Assembly (NCBI GenBank): GCA_025350695.1
Contig: JANXXI010000339.1
Span: 1-45,780 of the forward strand
DNA: 45,780 nucleotides
Source: Acidobacteriota bacterium
GTDB taxonomy: Bacteria; Acidobacteriota; Terriglobia; Bryobacterales; Bryobacteraceae
Direction of reading: 5' to 3'
Translations under genes and position numbers: made by a program
The notes under the pieces: model-generated
The model's database searches: none
The model's input: the letters and a program-made list of their open reading frames with translations, nothing else
What the model was told of the DNA's origin: nothing
Shown: in pieces, positions 35,216 to 43,414 of the stretch
Layout of the letters: each line of letters begins with the position of its first letter
How positions within the stretch are numbered: position 1 is the stretch's first letter

Positions 35216-35620
35216 GCGGGCTGTTTTATTCCAACCCGGAGATTCCCAAAGTGGTCGCAGATCTTCATAGCCAGTCTATTGTCTATTTCAACGTGTCTGG
35301 GAACAGGAGCGTGGGGCTCGTTTCGGAACCGATAGTGGTTTGCCCCATCTAAAGACTTATACCTTAGCCGAACTCCTCGAAGGCGGGGTTAAGTCTTCGG
35401 GAAGCACTCAGATAAGGCGCAACTCTTTACGACTGGGGCCTTACACAATGGCCATGGGAAAAGACATCCGAAGCAGCGCGTGAAGACCGCTGAAACACGC
35501 TGAAACAGTCGTCAGCAAATCCAGCTTACCGAAGAGGCTTTCCCTCGTTGTTCGCACGAAAATTGCACACCGATCGAGAAAAACAGTACCCTATCTGTTG
35601 GCAAGCAAAGTCAAAACATC
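35216..35620. other. Intergenic region, no gene seen
   Basis: About 400 nt with no supported ORF on either strand. It contains a short tandem repeat (CGCTGAAACA twice, about 35485-35506) and nothing else recognisable. Confidence 0.45.
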
Positions 35621-36418
35621 ATGAACGGTCGACTCACTTTTTTACCTCTAGTCTTGTTCGGGATTTACGGCGTGTATTTTTATTACAGCCATCGCGATAC
35701 GGTACCCGTCACCGGGCGCCAGCATATGGTGGACATGAACCCTCAGCAGGAGCAGGAACTGGGCTTTCAGTCTTACCAGAAAATTCTGCATGAATCCCGC
35801 GTGGCGCCCGCTAGCCATGCGCTTTCCCAAACGGTGAAATCTATCGGACAGCGCCTAGCGAAGGTTGCAGAAGACCCTGGCTATCAGTGGGAGTTTAACG
35901 TCATCATCTCCAATCAGGTGAACGCTTTCTGCCTTCCGGGCGGCAAGGTCGCGGTTTATACCGGTATCATTCCGGTAGCCAAAACAGATGACGGATTAGC
36001 GATCGTCATGGGGCACGAAATCGCGCATGCTATCGCCCGGCATGGAGCGGAGCGGATGGCTCAGGAAAAGCTGGTTCACATAGGGCAGATCGCCACGGGT
36101 GTGGCCATGGCGGGTATGGATTCGCGCAAGCAACAAGGAATCATGGCGGCGCTGGGCCTTGGCGCCCAATATGGTTTACTGCTGCCATTTTCGCGCAAGC
36201 ATGAATCGGAAGCCGACGAGATGGGGCTGGTGTTCGCCGCTCGCGCCTGCTTTGATCCCACCGAAGCGGTCAGGGTCTGGGAGCGCATGGCCCAAACTGG
36301 CGGCGGTCAACCCAGCCAGTACATGTCCACCCACCCAAGCCACGAAACCCGTATTGCAAACTTTGAGAGGTTAATGCCCAAGGCGCTGGAGATCCGGAAG
36401 CAGAACTGCCCGAACTAA
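35621..36418 (+). CDS. M48-family metallopeptidase, membrane-anchored
   Basis: This is a 265-residue protein. An N-terminal hydrophobic segment (LTFLPLVLFGIYGVYFYY) serves as signal or anchor. The zinc motif is HEIAH (132-136), and the third ligand is probably Glu195 in HESEADEMG. The C-terminus MSTHPSHETRIANFERLMP is typical of M48 (BepA/LoiP-like) peptidases that maintain the outer membrane. There is no visible Shine-Dalgarno, so the start is tentative. It precedes the outer-membrane mosaic protein at 36528 with a separate promoter between them. Confidence 0.88.
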   Translation: MNGRLTFLPLVLFGIYGVYFYYSHRDTVPVTGRQHMVDMNPQQEQELGFQSYQKILHESRVAPASHALSQTVKSIGQRLAKVAEDPGYQWEFNVIISNQVNAFCLPGGKVAVYTGIIPVAKTDDGLAIVMGHEIAHAIARHGAERMAQEKLVHIGQIATGVAMAGMDSRKQQGIMAALGLGAQYGLLLPFSRKHESEADEMGLVFAARACFDPTEAVRVWERMAQTGGGQPSQYMSTHPSHETRIANFERLMPKALEIRKQNCPN

Positions 36419-36463
36419 CCTTAATTTGGACCAAAAGCTCCCCTAAATTAGTACTCAAGGTAC

Positions 36464-36493
36464 CTGACTGAGCGGCATCTGCCGATATATAAT
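36464..36493 (+). promoter_or_regulatory. Sigma-70-like promoter for the LssY_C/outer-membrane gene
   Basis: CTGACT (36464-36469) and TATAAT (36488-36493) are separated by 18 nt and lie about 35 nt upstream of the TTG start at 36528. Confidence 0.45.
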
Positions 36494-36527
36494 CGAGAAC
36501 TGCGGCTTTGCATTAACAAGGAGTAAT

Positions 36528-38885
36528 TTGAGTCTTCTCCGCCGGTACCGTGTCCGCCTTGTGTTTGCGATCACGCTGCTGCCGGGAGTGTCTCTAGGGG
36601 AATCCATTCCGGCCGGCAGCATCCTTGAGTTGCGGTTGCGCCAGGAAGTGAATTCCTATTCCTCGGCGCAAGGTTCCACGATTCAAGCCTATTTAAGCGC
36701 CCCGGTGGTGGTAAACGGAAAGATTTTTCTGCCGATGGAAACGATCGCCACCGGCAGGGTGCGGGAAGTCAAAAGAGTTGGACTTGGCCTGATTCGTGAA
36801 CGAGCCAACATACTAATTGAATTCGACCAATTGGTGCTTCCTAACGGAGAACGCTATAACGTAAAGACCAGAGTGGTTGAGATCGAAAACGGCCGGGAGC
36901 GGGTGTTGGCTACGGGCAAGATACAGGGTATCCGGTCGACGAATATGCCAGGGTATCGGGCTTCAGGCGTTCTGGTTTCGATCGCCGCGGTTGATCCCAT
37001 AGCGCTGGCCTTTTCCTCAACCGTCTCCGCTGCCTTGCTGCGTTTTTCCGAACCGGAGATTCGTCTGCCGGTGGGCGCGGAATTGATGGTGAAGCTTACC
37101 GAGCCGCTGGAAGTGGAAACCACATTCGCCGATTCCACGGATAAGCTTCACATAACCGATGATGAACGATCGGCCTTGCGAATGGCCATTCGGCGCATGC
37201 CGTTTCGCACCCATACTCAGCCGCAGAAAACGCAGACTCAAAAAACACAACCGGTACGGGAATCCGATATAACCAACTTTGTATTCACGGGCCCCAAAGA
37301 GGCGCTCCTTGCGGCATTCGCGGCGGCTGGATGGGTGGAATCTGACCGGCGATCCGCCAGTAGTAACTACCGCGCGGTGCGCTCCTTCGCGGAAAATCAG
37401 GGTTACCAACAGGCTCCGATGTCGGTGCTGCTGTTAGACGGAAAAAAGCCTGTTTTGAGTTTGTCTAAGGCGATGAACACATTTCATAAGCGCCATCACA
37501 TAAGAATTTTTGAAAGCGGGCAAACATGGCAGGGTAATCCACTCTATACCGCTTCTTCGACACAAGATACGGCCGTTGTGTTTTCGTCGAAAAAATTCAT
37601 TCACCGTATTGACAATAACGTGGACAACGAGCGGGCCAAGGTGTTAAACGACCTGCTTCTTACGCGTTGCGTGGAAGAGGCCGAGACCATGGACCGGGCC
37701 TGGGTTCCCAAAGAAACCAAAAACGCCACCGGCGCGAATTTGACCACCGACGGGAAGATCGCGATTCTGCGCTTCAATGACTGCCACAACCCCAGCCGCT
37801 TCGATGAAGCAATAGCCGCCCCCCCGGGCCCATTTCATGGCAACGCGGCCTCGCGCATCAGCCGCCAGACTTTCTTGACCATACGCAACGATGTGGTGCG
37901 AGGGAATCTGGTTTATCAGAGCGTCAGCGGCGTTATTAGCGGCGTCAGAATTCTTAGGAACAAGGAACCGGAAGACAAACCGGAGCGGCAGACCGGAATT
38001 ACCAGTCCAGCGTTTCACCCCGCGGATTCCTTCACAAACTCTTTTGCCGCGCCTATTGGCCCCGCACCACCACCGCCACCGCCCGATGAACGCATCAATC
38101 TCTGGGAGCCGCCCAAAGTTGAGTTGAGCTTTGATCTGGGCTTCCTGCGCTTTGCCAACAAGAGCACGGGTGCGGAGGGAGTGCAGATTCTCCACCGCTT
38201 CCCTGGGCCTAACGGCAGTACGGATCCGTTCATAGTGGTTGCGGAAAATCTGGTCGATTCCGGCTATAGCTTCGGGGGGTCTGTAACGTTGAACACCCAG
38301 CGTTGGATCTCTCACGAATTAGGCTTTCACTATCAGCGCGGCCGGTTCAACCTTGGCCTGCAGTCGGTAACCAAAACGGGATCGGAAGACCTTCCAACGG
38401 TTGAAGAGCAGGATACAGGACTGGTGACGCGTCAGTTCTCTTACAATACTCTGGTTAACCTCCGCCCAAAGGAAAGCCGTTGGAGACCTTACGTTGGCGC
38501 AGGGCCGGTACTTCAATTGATCAACTTATCAGATTCACCTTTCAAGAAAGCTCGAGGCCTGTTTCGCTTCGGGTTGAACAACGTCGGGATGATTCAGGCC
38601 GCTTACAACTTCGGCAACGCGGCGCCGCTTGAAGGTGGTGGAATTTTCCAGCTCGGCATGCAGGCCGGCGCTGGGTTTAAGTATCGAGTCGCGCCTCGCT
38701 GGACGCTCCATATGGATTACCGAGGCACTGTCAGCCCAAGTCCCGATTTTCTAAGGAAATCGCTGACGCAGCCGAACATTGTTCCGATTGAAGAGGGGGA
38801 CCCGCAACCCAAAGCGGCGCCATCACTGCATCAGGGGCATTTGCGGCAACAACGATTCACCGGCGGATTCTCGTTTACATTCTAA
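36528..38885 (+). CDS. Mosaic protein: beta domain, LssY_C-like domain and outer-membrane barrel
   Basis: This is a 785-residue protein with TTG start; AAGGAG lies 6 nt upstream and there is no better ATG. After a signal (LVFAITLLPGVSLG), residues ~25-200 form a beta domain starting GSILELRLRQEVNS, similar in order to one in the protein at 34085. Residues ~246-400 resemble the LssY C-terminal domain: TNFVFTGPKEALLAAFAAAG, RHHIRIFESGQTWQGNPLY and HRIDNNVDNERAKVLNDL. A Pro-rich linker follows, then residues ~520-785 read as an eight-strand-type barrel ending GGFSFTF with terminal Phe. This fusion is unusual and its role is unknown. Confidence 0.75.
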   Translation: MSLLRRYRVRLVFAITLLPGVSLGESIPAGSILELRLRQEVNSYSSAQGSTIQAYLSAPVVVNGKIFLPMETIATGRVREVKRVGLGLIRERANILIEFDQLVLPNGERYNVKTRVVEIENGRERVLATGKIQGIRSTNMPGYRASGVLVSIAAVDPIALAFSSTVSAALLRFSEPEIRLPVGAELMVKLTEPLEVETTFADSTDKLHITDDERSALRMAIRRMPFRTHTQPQKTQTQKTQPVRESDITNFVFTGPKEALLAAFAAAGWVESDRRSASSNYRAVRSFAENQGYQQAPMSVLLLDGKKPVLSLSKAMNTFHKRHHIRIFESGQTWQGNPLYTASSTQDTAVVFSSKKFIHRIDNNVDNERAKVLNDLLLTRCVEEAETMDRAWVPKETKNATGANLTTDGKIAILRFNDCHNPSRFDEAIAAPPGPFHGNAASRISRQTFLTIRNDVVRGNLVYQSVSGVISGVRILRNKEPEDKPERQTGITSPAFHPADSFTNSFAAPIGPAPPPPPPDERINLWEPPKVELSFDLGFLRFANKSTGAEGVQILHRFPGPNGSTDPFIVVAENLVDSGYSFGGSVTLNTQRWISHELGFHYQRGRFNLGLQSVTKTGSEDLPTVEEQDTGLVTRQFSYNTLVNLRPKESRWRPYVGAGPVLQLINLSDSPFKKARGLFRFGLNNVGMIQAAYNFGNAAPLEGGGIFQLGMQAGAGFKYRVAPRWTLHMDYRGTVSPSPDFLRKSLTQPNIVPIEEGDPQPKAAPSLHQGHLRQQRFTGGFSFTF

Positions 38886-38887
38886 GT

Positions 38888-39346
38888 ATGATCACAATTG
38901 CAGATGCTTCCATTCGGCAGCAGTTGCGCGACCGCCTTGAGGGGTTGACGCCTGACGCCCCGCGCCAATGGGGCTCGATGACTCCTAACCAGATGCTCTG
39001 CCATCTAACCGATGCCTTTCGCCTGGCTCTTGGCGAAAGAGGCGGTAGCGCGGTTGACACCTGGTTCACGCGGAATATCATCAAAGGCTTCGCCCTGTAT
39101 GCCCAGCTTCAATGGCCAAAGGGCGTTCCAACCAGGCCAGAGGCTGATCAAAAAATCGGAGGCACTCCACCAACTCAATTCGCGGCCGATAAGAACCTGC
39201 TCTTGAATTACTTCGACCGGTTCTGCCGGCAGCCTCGCGACTTCACGTCAGGAGCTCATCCGATCTTCGGGAAAATGAGCGCCAAGGAATGGGACCGATG
39301 GGCGTATTTACATATGGATCATCACCTACGGCAATTCGGCCAGTAG
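38888..39346 (+). CDS. DinB-superfamily protein (DUF1569-like)
   Basis: This 152-residue protein starts 2 nt after the preceding stop. The four-helix DinB-like pattern is visible: PRQWGSMTPNQMLCHLTDAF near the N-terminus and WAYLHMDHHLRQFGQ at the C-terminus, giving the three-His metal site typical of the superfamily. These enzymes often transfer bacillithiol or similar thiols, but the substrate here is unknown. Confidence 0.8.
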   Translation: MITIADASIRQQLRDRLEGLTPDAPRQWGSMTPNQMLCHLTDAFRLALGERGGSAVDTWFTRNIIKGFALYAQLQWPKGVPTRPEADQKIGGTPPTQFAADKNLLLNYFDRFCRQPRDFTSGAHPIFGKMSAKEWDRWAYLHMDHHLRQFGQ

Positions 39347-39423
39347 TACTTTCGGCCACTATCCTAGGAGTGGTAGACCAAAAGCGCGTTGACGAACAAC
39401 CCCTTTCTCACTAAGTTAGTTGT

Positions 39424-39744
39424 ATGCTTGCCGAAGCTTCTCCGAGCAATTTCGAACTAGTGGTTATGCTTGCGATCCTCGAACTTCCAGGCAATGCGCA
39501 TGGGGCGAATCTGCGTAGGAAAATCGAAGCTGAAACAGAGCAGGAAGTCACGTATGGGTCGCTGTACGTGGCGCTTGACCGGTTAGAAGAGATGGGATGG
39601 CTTCGTTCGGTAGTAGGGCCGGGATCCATCCACCGCAACGGAAGACCAAAGGCGATTTACCACTTCACTATTGAGGGTTTGAAGTGCTTTGGACAAACCG
39701 GGGTCAGCGTGCAATCGTTGCTGGATTTCGAGGCGAATTTGTGA
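39424..39744 (+). CDS. PadR-family transcriptional regulator
   Basis: This 106-residue winged-helix protein contains ELVVMLAILELPGNAHGANL, then EVTYGSLYVALDRLEEMGWL (recognition helix) and GRPKAIYHFTIEGLKCF (wing), all PadR hallmarks. PadR proteins repress a neighbouring gene until a ligand or stress relieves them. Its stop overlaps the start of the downstream gene (GTGA), so the pair is translationally coupled, and the downstream gene is a likely target. Confidence 0.9.
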   Translation: MLAEASPSNFELVVMLAILELPGNAHGANLRRKIEAETEQEVTYGSLYVALDRLEEMGWLRSVVGPGSIHRNGRPKAIYHFTIEGLKCFGQTGVSVQSLLDFEANL

Positions 39745-40751
39745 TCGCGATCAACTTACTAAAGTGGAGCGGTTGGGGCGGACTATTCAAGTTGGTGGCG
39801 CCGCTTCATTTATCCTCCGCGCTCGAGGGTGATCTTACTGAAGATTACGGGCTGATTTTGATCGAATATGGGAAACCGGTGGCGGCGCGTTGGTTGGCGC
39901 GTCAACTGAGGGTTTCAGCTGCTGAGCTCTTGTGGTGGGAGATTACTCACTCGCCGTGGCGGTTACTTGGAATCGGCGTGGTATGTTCGGTCGCCTACTT
40001 AATGATTCTTGCAGGGCTAACTCCGTTTCCTTTACACCAAACCTTGCGCACATTCTTTGTTCCGCTTGTGCTCGGTTCCGTTGTCGGTCTGATTTTCCGC
40101 AAACGGGAACTATCGGCCACAATTTCGGCTGGGTTCCTAAGTGCGGCAGGGCTATGGAATGTCGGCCTCTTGCACGATTCCGGATTACTTCACACGGCTC
40201 CCACTTTGGCCGATTCGATAGCCTGTGTACCGAGTTGGGTAGTAGGCGGTATTTTTATTAAGCTCCTTAGGATACGAGATCATCGTATTAAGGAGCAGGT
40301 TGGCCTGAAGGCCGATTACCAGAACATAATGCACTTTGAATACAGCACGGTGGTCGCGGCGCCTGTGGAAAAGGTCTTCTCGTTTCATGAGCGGCCCGAC
40401 GCGATTCAGATCTTGACCCCGTGGTGGCTGTTTCCTAGCATTGAGCGGCTTCGCGGTAAGGGACTTGAAGAAGGCGTTGAGTTGGTGGTAACCACAATGG
40501 GCGTAAGCAAGTGGCATGCGCGTCACGTGGCCTTTGAACGGAACAAATTGTTTGTAGACGAAATGGTGAGCGGGCCGATGAAATCCTGGCGGCATGAACA
40601 TCGTTTCTATCCACAAAAGAACGGAACGCTGCTGACGGACTCGATCGACTTTGTGCCAATCGGGCCGGCCTGGCCGGTGAACTTTGGATTGCGGATGCTG
40701 TTCGCGTTCCGCCATGCGGTGACGAAGCGATACTGCGAGGCTGCCTCCTAA
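39741..40751 (+). CDS. Membrane protein with permease-prefix-like N-terminus and SRPBCC (START-like) domain
   Basis: This is a 336-residue protein from GTG 39741, overlapping the PadR stop by 4 nt. An open frame to 39684 is less likely. Residues ~15-65 (PLHLSSALEGDLTEDYG, WLARQL) resemble the permease-prefix segment that accompanies PadR-linked FtsX-type permeases in Acidobacteriota. Four hydrophobic helices follow (about 73-180). Residues ~195-336 form an SRPBCC ligand-binding fold (FEYSTVVAAPVEKVFSFHER, WRHEHRFYPQKNGTLLTDSI). The permease itself is absent and replaced by the ligand-binding domain. A terminator follows the stop. Confidence 0.75.
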   Translation: MIAINLLKWSGWGGLFKLVAPLHLSSALEGDLTEDYGLILIEYGKPVAARWLARQLRVSAAELLWWEITHSPWRLLGIGVVCSVAYLMILAGLTPFPLHQTLRTFFVPLVLGSVVGLIFRKRELSATISAGFLSAAGLWNVGLLHDSGLLHTAPTLADSIACVPSWVVGGIFIKLLRIRDHRIKEQVGLKADYQNIMHFEYSTVVAAPVEKVFSFHERPDAIQILTPWWLFPSIERLRGKGLEEGVELVVTTMGVSKWHARHVAFERNKLFVDEMVSGPMKSWRHEHRFYPQKNGTLLTDSIDFVPIGPAWPVNFGLRMLFAFRHAVTKRYCEAAS

Positions 40752-40777
40752 GCATTCCACGAACTAGCCCCGACTGG

Positions 40778-40803
40778 CCCCCGACGGGAATCGGGGGATT
40801 TTT
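40778..40803 (+). terminator. Rho-independent terminator after the PadR/SRPBCC operon
   Basis: CCCCCGA pairs with TCGGGGG around CGGGAA and is followed by ATTTTT. A second copy of the 5' arm (ATCCCCCGAT, 40836-40845) could pair with the same G-run instead. Confidence 0.8.
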
Positions 40804-40916
40804 CCGAGCCCTGTCCGGTGCTGGGATGCCGAACGATCCCCCGATTTCTCCATCAAGTCGCAATGCCCGTTTGGACAGTAGCGCTGGTCGCGTTTGGACC
40901 CTATAGCGCACGATTG

Positions 40917-41435
40917 CTACATGTAACACTTCACTGGCGTGCAGATGAACCCAAGAGGGTGATGTGTAAAATGCAGCACCGACATCTTTTCTCCGCCATG
41001 CGCTAACGCCTTTTCCTTAGTGATCCATTCTCCTTTCAGCTTCAACGCGGCCCCGGCATTCAACCCTTTGATTGGTTCTTGAACGCCCATCGCGTCGCCG
41101 AAACGGATCGCGACAAATACTTCGCGGGCCTTCGCTTTAGCGTCCTTCAGATCCTTGGAGACGTCAGGATCATCCACGACAATCTTCGTCACTACAATCC
41201 GCAAGTGGTAGTGCTTGTCGCCGGAAACATCATCCGGTTCACGAACTTTCAGGTCCGCCTCCACTTCAACGACATCCCTCTGCTTCTTCTTTTGGGACGC
41301 TTTGATCTTTTTCAAGCTATCAGCGGCGGTTCCTGAAAGTATGGGCTTTAGCCACTTTTTCTTTTCAGCTGCAGTGTAAGAGGCTAGAAACGCCGATAGG
41401 GATTTAAACTTACCAAACTTTTCAATAGGCATCAT
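40917..41435 (-). CDS. Lysine-rich protein of unknown function
   Basis: This 172-residue soluble protein starts ATGATG at 41435. The N-terminal helix region is very rich in Lys. A beta-rich C-terminal half holds GEWITKEKALAHGGEKMSVL and the end HFTHHPLGFICTPVKC, whose H-x-T-H-H element recalls OB-fold DUF3465-like proteins; that comparison is weak. Its start lies 2 nt after a small upstream ORF on the same strand. Confidence 0.6.
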   Translation of the reverse strand: MMPIEKFGKFKSLSAFLASYTAAEKKKWLKPILSGTAADSLKKIKASQKKKQRDVVEVEADLKVREPDDVSGDKHYHLRIVVTKIVVDDPDVSKDLKDAKAKAREVFVAIRFGDAMGVQEPIKGLNAGAALKLKGEWITKEKALAHGGEKMSVLHFTHHPLGFICTPVKCYM

Positions 41436-41437
41436 TT

Positions 41438-41644
41438 TTAACCGGCATCAATTTCAACCAACATCAATCGATGCTCCTTTTTTGATTTAGACCAAGTACT
41501 TCTGTCTAGTGAAGTCCATGTCGCAAACGTTTCGCTAAAACCCAAAAATTCTTGGAACTGTAACACGATAGGCGGTAATGGACGGCTGGTTGCCTGAAAT
41601 GCTCTAACAACGGCGCCTTTGGAATTCTCAAGCTGAGTTACCAT
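41438..41644 (-). CDS. Small unknown protein upstream of the lysine-rich gene
   Basis: This 68-residue frame from ATG 41644 ends 2 nt before the next gene's ATG, as in a coupled operon. It has no signal or domain that I recognise, and the central part is rich in Phe and Thr. Its start codon lies only 6 nt from the divergent patatin start, leaving no room for a normal promoter. The N-terminus, or the gene itself, is therefore doubtful. Confidence 0.35.
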   Translation of the reverse strand: MVTQLENSKGAVVRAFQATSRPLPPIVLQFQEFLGFSETFATWTSLDRSTWSKSKKEHRLMLVEIDAG

Positions 41645-41650
41645 TGCTAT

Positions 41651-42403
41651 TTGACGGCGTTAATCCTTTCCGGCGGTGGCATGTTCGCGGCTTGGCAGGC
41701 TGGGGCCTGGCAGGAACTGTCGAAGAGAATGGCTAAACCCGATTGGGTCATTGGCGCATCGGCCGGTTCGTTGAATGCCTGGGCCATTGCCGGTGAGTTG
41801 CCGCCTGAAGTGTTGATTGACCGCTGGCTGAACCTATCGTCTTACAATAATTTGCGCTGGCGCTTTCCCGCTGGACCAACTGGTAGCGTGCTTGACCCCA
41901 CGCATATTTGGGAAGACATCGACGAAATGTATTCCCTTTGCATGCCACGCACGAATATCGGCGTGACGCTGACGCGCCTGCCCTCGTTCAAAGTGGAGAT
42001 GGTAACCAACGAGAAGATCACCCCGCAAGTTCTGCGGGCGTCTTGCGCGGCGCCTGTGTTTTTCCCGCCAGTGAATTGGAACGGCCACTGGTATTGGGAC
42101 GGAGCGCTGATGGACGGGTTGCCGCACTCCTTTGGGCGGAGGGTTGGAGCGACGCGGTTGGTCTGCTTCAACGTCTGGGTGGGACTGCCGTGGTGGTGGA
42201 CCGTGACGGGCAATATGATGTACCGGTTCCGAAGGTGGCGGGAAGGTATGAAGGCGGATGCAACCGATACAGTCGAATGGATCTATCTTGCCCCTCCAGC
42301 AATGCCGGGATCGTTTCGAGATGCCGCGGTGTGGACGAGGTCCAACGTGGAGCGGTGGATTGATGAGGGGCGCGAGGCTGGGCGGAAGGCAGAGCTTGAT
42401 TGA
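41651..42403 (+). CDS. Patatin-like phospholipase
   Basis: This 250-residue protein uses TTG 41651, because the patatin hallmark begins at once: ALILSGGGMFAAWQAGAW (oxyanion loop). The nucleophile is GASAG (Ser37) and the catalytic Asp is Asp150 in YWDGALMDGLP. It has no signal, so it acts in the cytoplasm or at the inner face of the membrane on acyl lipids. A Trp-rich stretch near 180-200 (LPWWWTVTG) may help membrane contact. No Shine-Dalgarno is visible. Confidence 0.88.
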   Translation: MTALILSGGGMFAAWQAGAWQELSKRMAKPDWVIGASAGSLNAWAIAGELPPEVLIDRWLNLSSYNNLRWRFPAGPTGSVLDPTHIWEDIDEMYSLCMPRTNIGVTLTRLPSFKVEMVTNEKITPQVLRASCAAPVFFPPVNWNGHWYWDGALMDGLPHSFGRRVGATRLVCFNVWVGLPWWWTVTGNMMYRFRRWREGMKADATDTVEWIYLAPPAMPGSFRDAAVWTRSNVERWIDEGREAGRKAELD

Positions 42404-42475
42404 AACTAATTGACTACCGTCGCGATGAGTTGGTCGACTGAAAGCGCCGTGAGCGCAAGTTGGTTACAATCGCGG

Positions 42476-43405
42476 TCAGGAAAACTGGTCAGTTGGATAG
42501 CCGCGTTCCACCCAAGCGTCGTAACCGCCTTCAAGAGGGCGAACCTTGGTGATGCCTTTATTGATGAGGAGTAGCGCCGCACGGGCGCTGGATCTTTCGT
42601 CCGGTCAAGAACAGTAGAGAATTATTTCCTTGTCACGGGGAATCTCTAAGTGACGCTCTTCCAGATCGGCAAAGCTCATCATGACGGCTCCGCGAATTAC
42701 CGAAGTCCGCTTGATCTCCCAAGGGTCGCGCATGTCGATGAGGAAAAAGTCATGCCGATCGCGGCGCTCGTTGAGATCGTCAACCGTCATCCGGCTAACG
42801 TGGAGTAAGTGCAGGAAACGGCGGCGCTGGTAGTATTTGTATCCCAGATAACCAAGGAGCGCGGCAGTAACGGTCACCCCCAGGCTTGATCCCAATTGAA
42901 CGGCTGCGGTCGCGACGATTTCCAATTGATGATGGAACAGCGCCCCAGCCGCCATCAGGGAACCGGCCCAGAGCAACGAGCCGGCGCCATCGGCCAGAAG
43001 AAATTTTCCGGTAGACATGCCTGACATCCCGGCCAAAGGCGGGGCGGCGGTGGACAAGCCAGGCAGAAACTTCGCGCCCAGCAGCGTGCTCCAGCCGTAG
43101 CGTTGAAAACCGCGCTCCGTGGATTTGACGCAGGAGTCAGGTTCAAGGGAAATCTTGCACAGCAACTTTAGCACGCTGCGGCCTTTGGCCCGGCCGATCA
43201 GGAACCAGGTGAAGTCCGCCGCAAGGCAAGCGGCCACCGAGCCGATGATTGCCACCGGCCAGGAGTAGGTTCCATTACCGATCAGCGCACCCATGGCCAG
43301 CAGCATGGGCATGGCCGGAATCGGCAGGCCCGCTTGCTCGGCGAACACCCAGACGACGAGCACGGCGTAACCGTACTCTTTTAGGAAATGTGGGATCCCG
43401 GTCAT
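42476..43405 (-). CDS. DedA-family membrane protein fused to a rhodanese domain, with in-frame UGA (candidate selenoprotein)
   Basis: Up to 42605 the frame gives 266 residues. The N-terminal DedA part (GYAVLVVWVFAEQAGLPIPA, GAKFLPGLSTAAPPLAGMSG) has about five membrane helices. From about 205 a rhodanese domain follows (LIDMRDPWEIK, EIILYCS). The next codon, 267, is TGA. The same frame continues for 42 residues (PDERSSARAALLLINKGITK, then a stretch ending GGYDAWVERGYP) to TGA 42476-42478, completing the domain without further damage. Homologues as I remember them read Y-C-S/A-C-P-N-E here, so the TGA stands for Cys. It is either Sec inserted beside Cys265 or a nonsense mutation. A SECIS-like hairpin follows. 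It is the second gene of an operon after pirin (9-nt gap). Confidence 0.72.
42573..42589 (-). promoter_or_regulatory. Candidate bacterial SECIS hairpin downstream of UGA codon
   Basis: In the mRNA, AGCGCC, loop CGUGC, GGCGCU form a perfect 6-bp stem starting 15 nt after the UGA. The apical loop starts 21 nt after it, and its second base is G. This fits the spacing and small G-containing loop expected of bacterial SECIS elements. The same bases encode a Ser-Ala-Arg-Ala-Ala-Leu stretch, so codon choice could create the stem by chance. Confidence 0.45.
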
Positions 43406-43414
43406 CCTAAGATC

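Noticed and set aside
37644-38315. 223-codon minus-strand frame opposite the LssY_C protein
   Set aside because: Antisense shadow of a domain-supported gene, with Arg/Gly-rich composition typical of such shadows.
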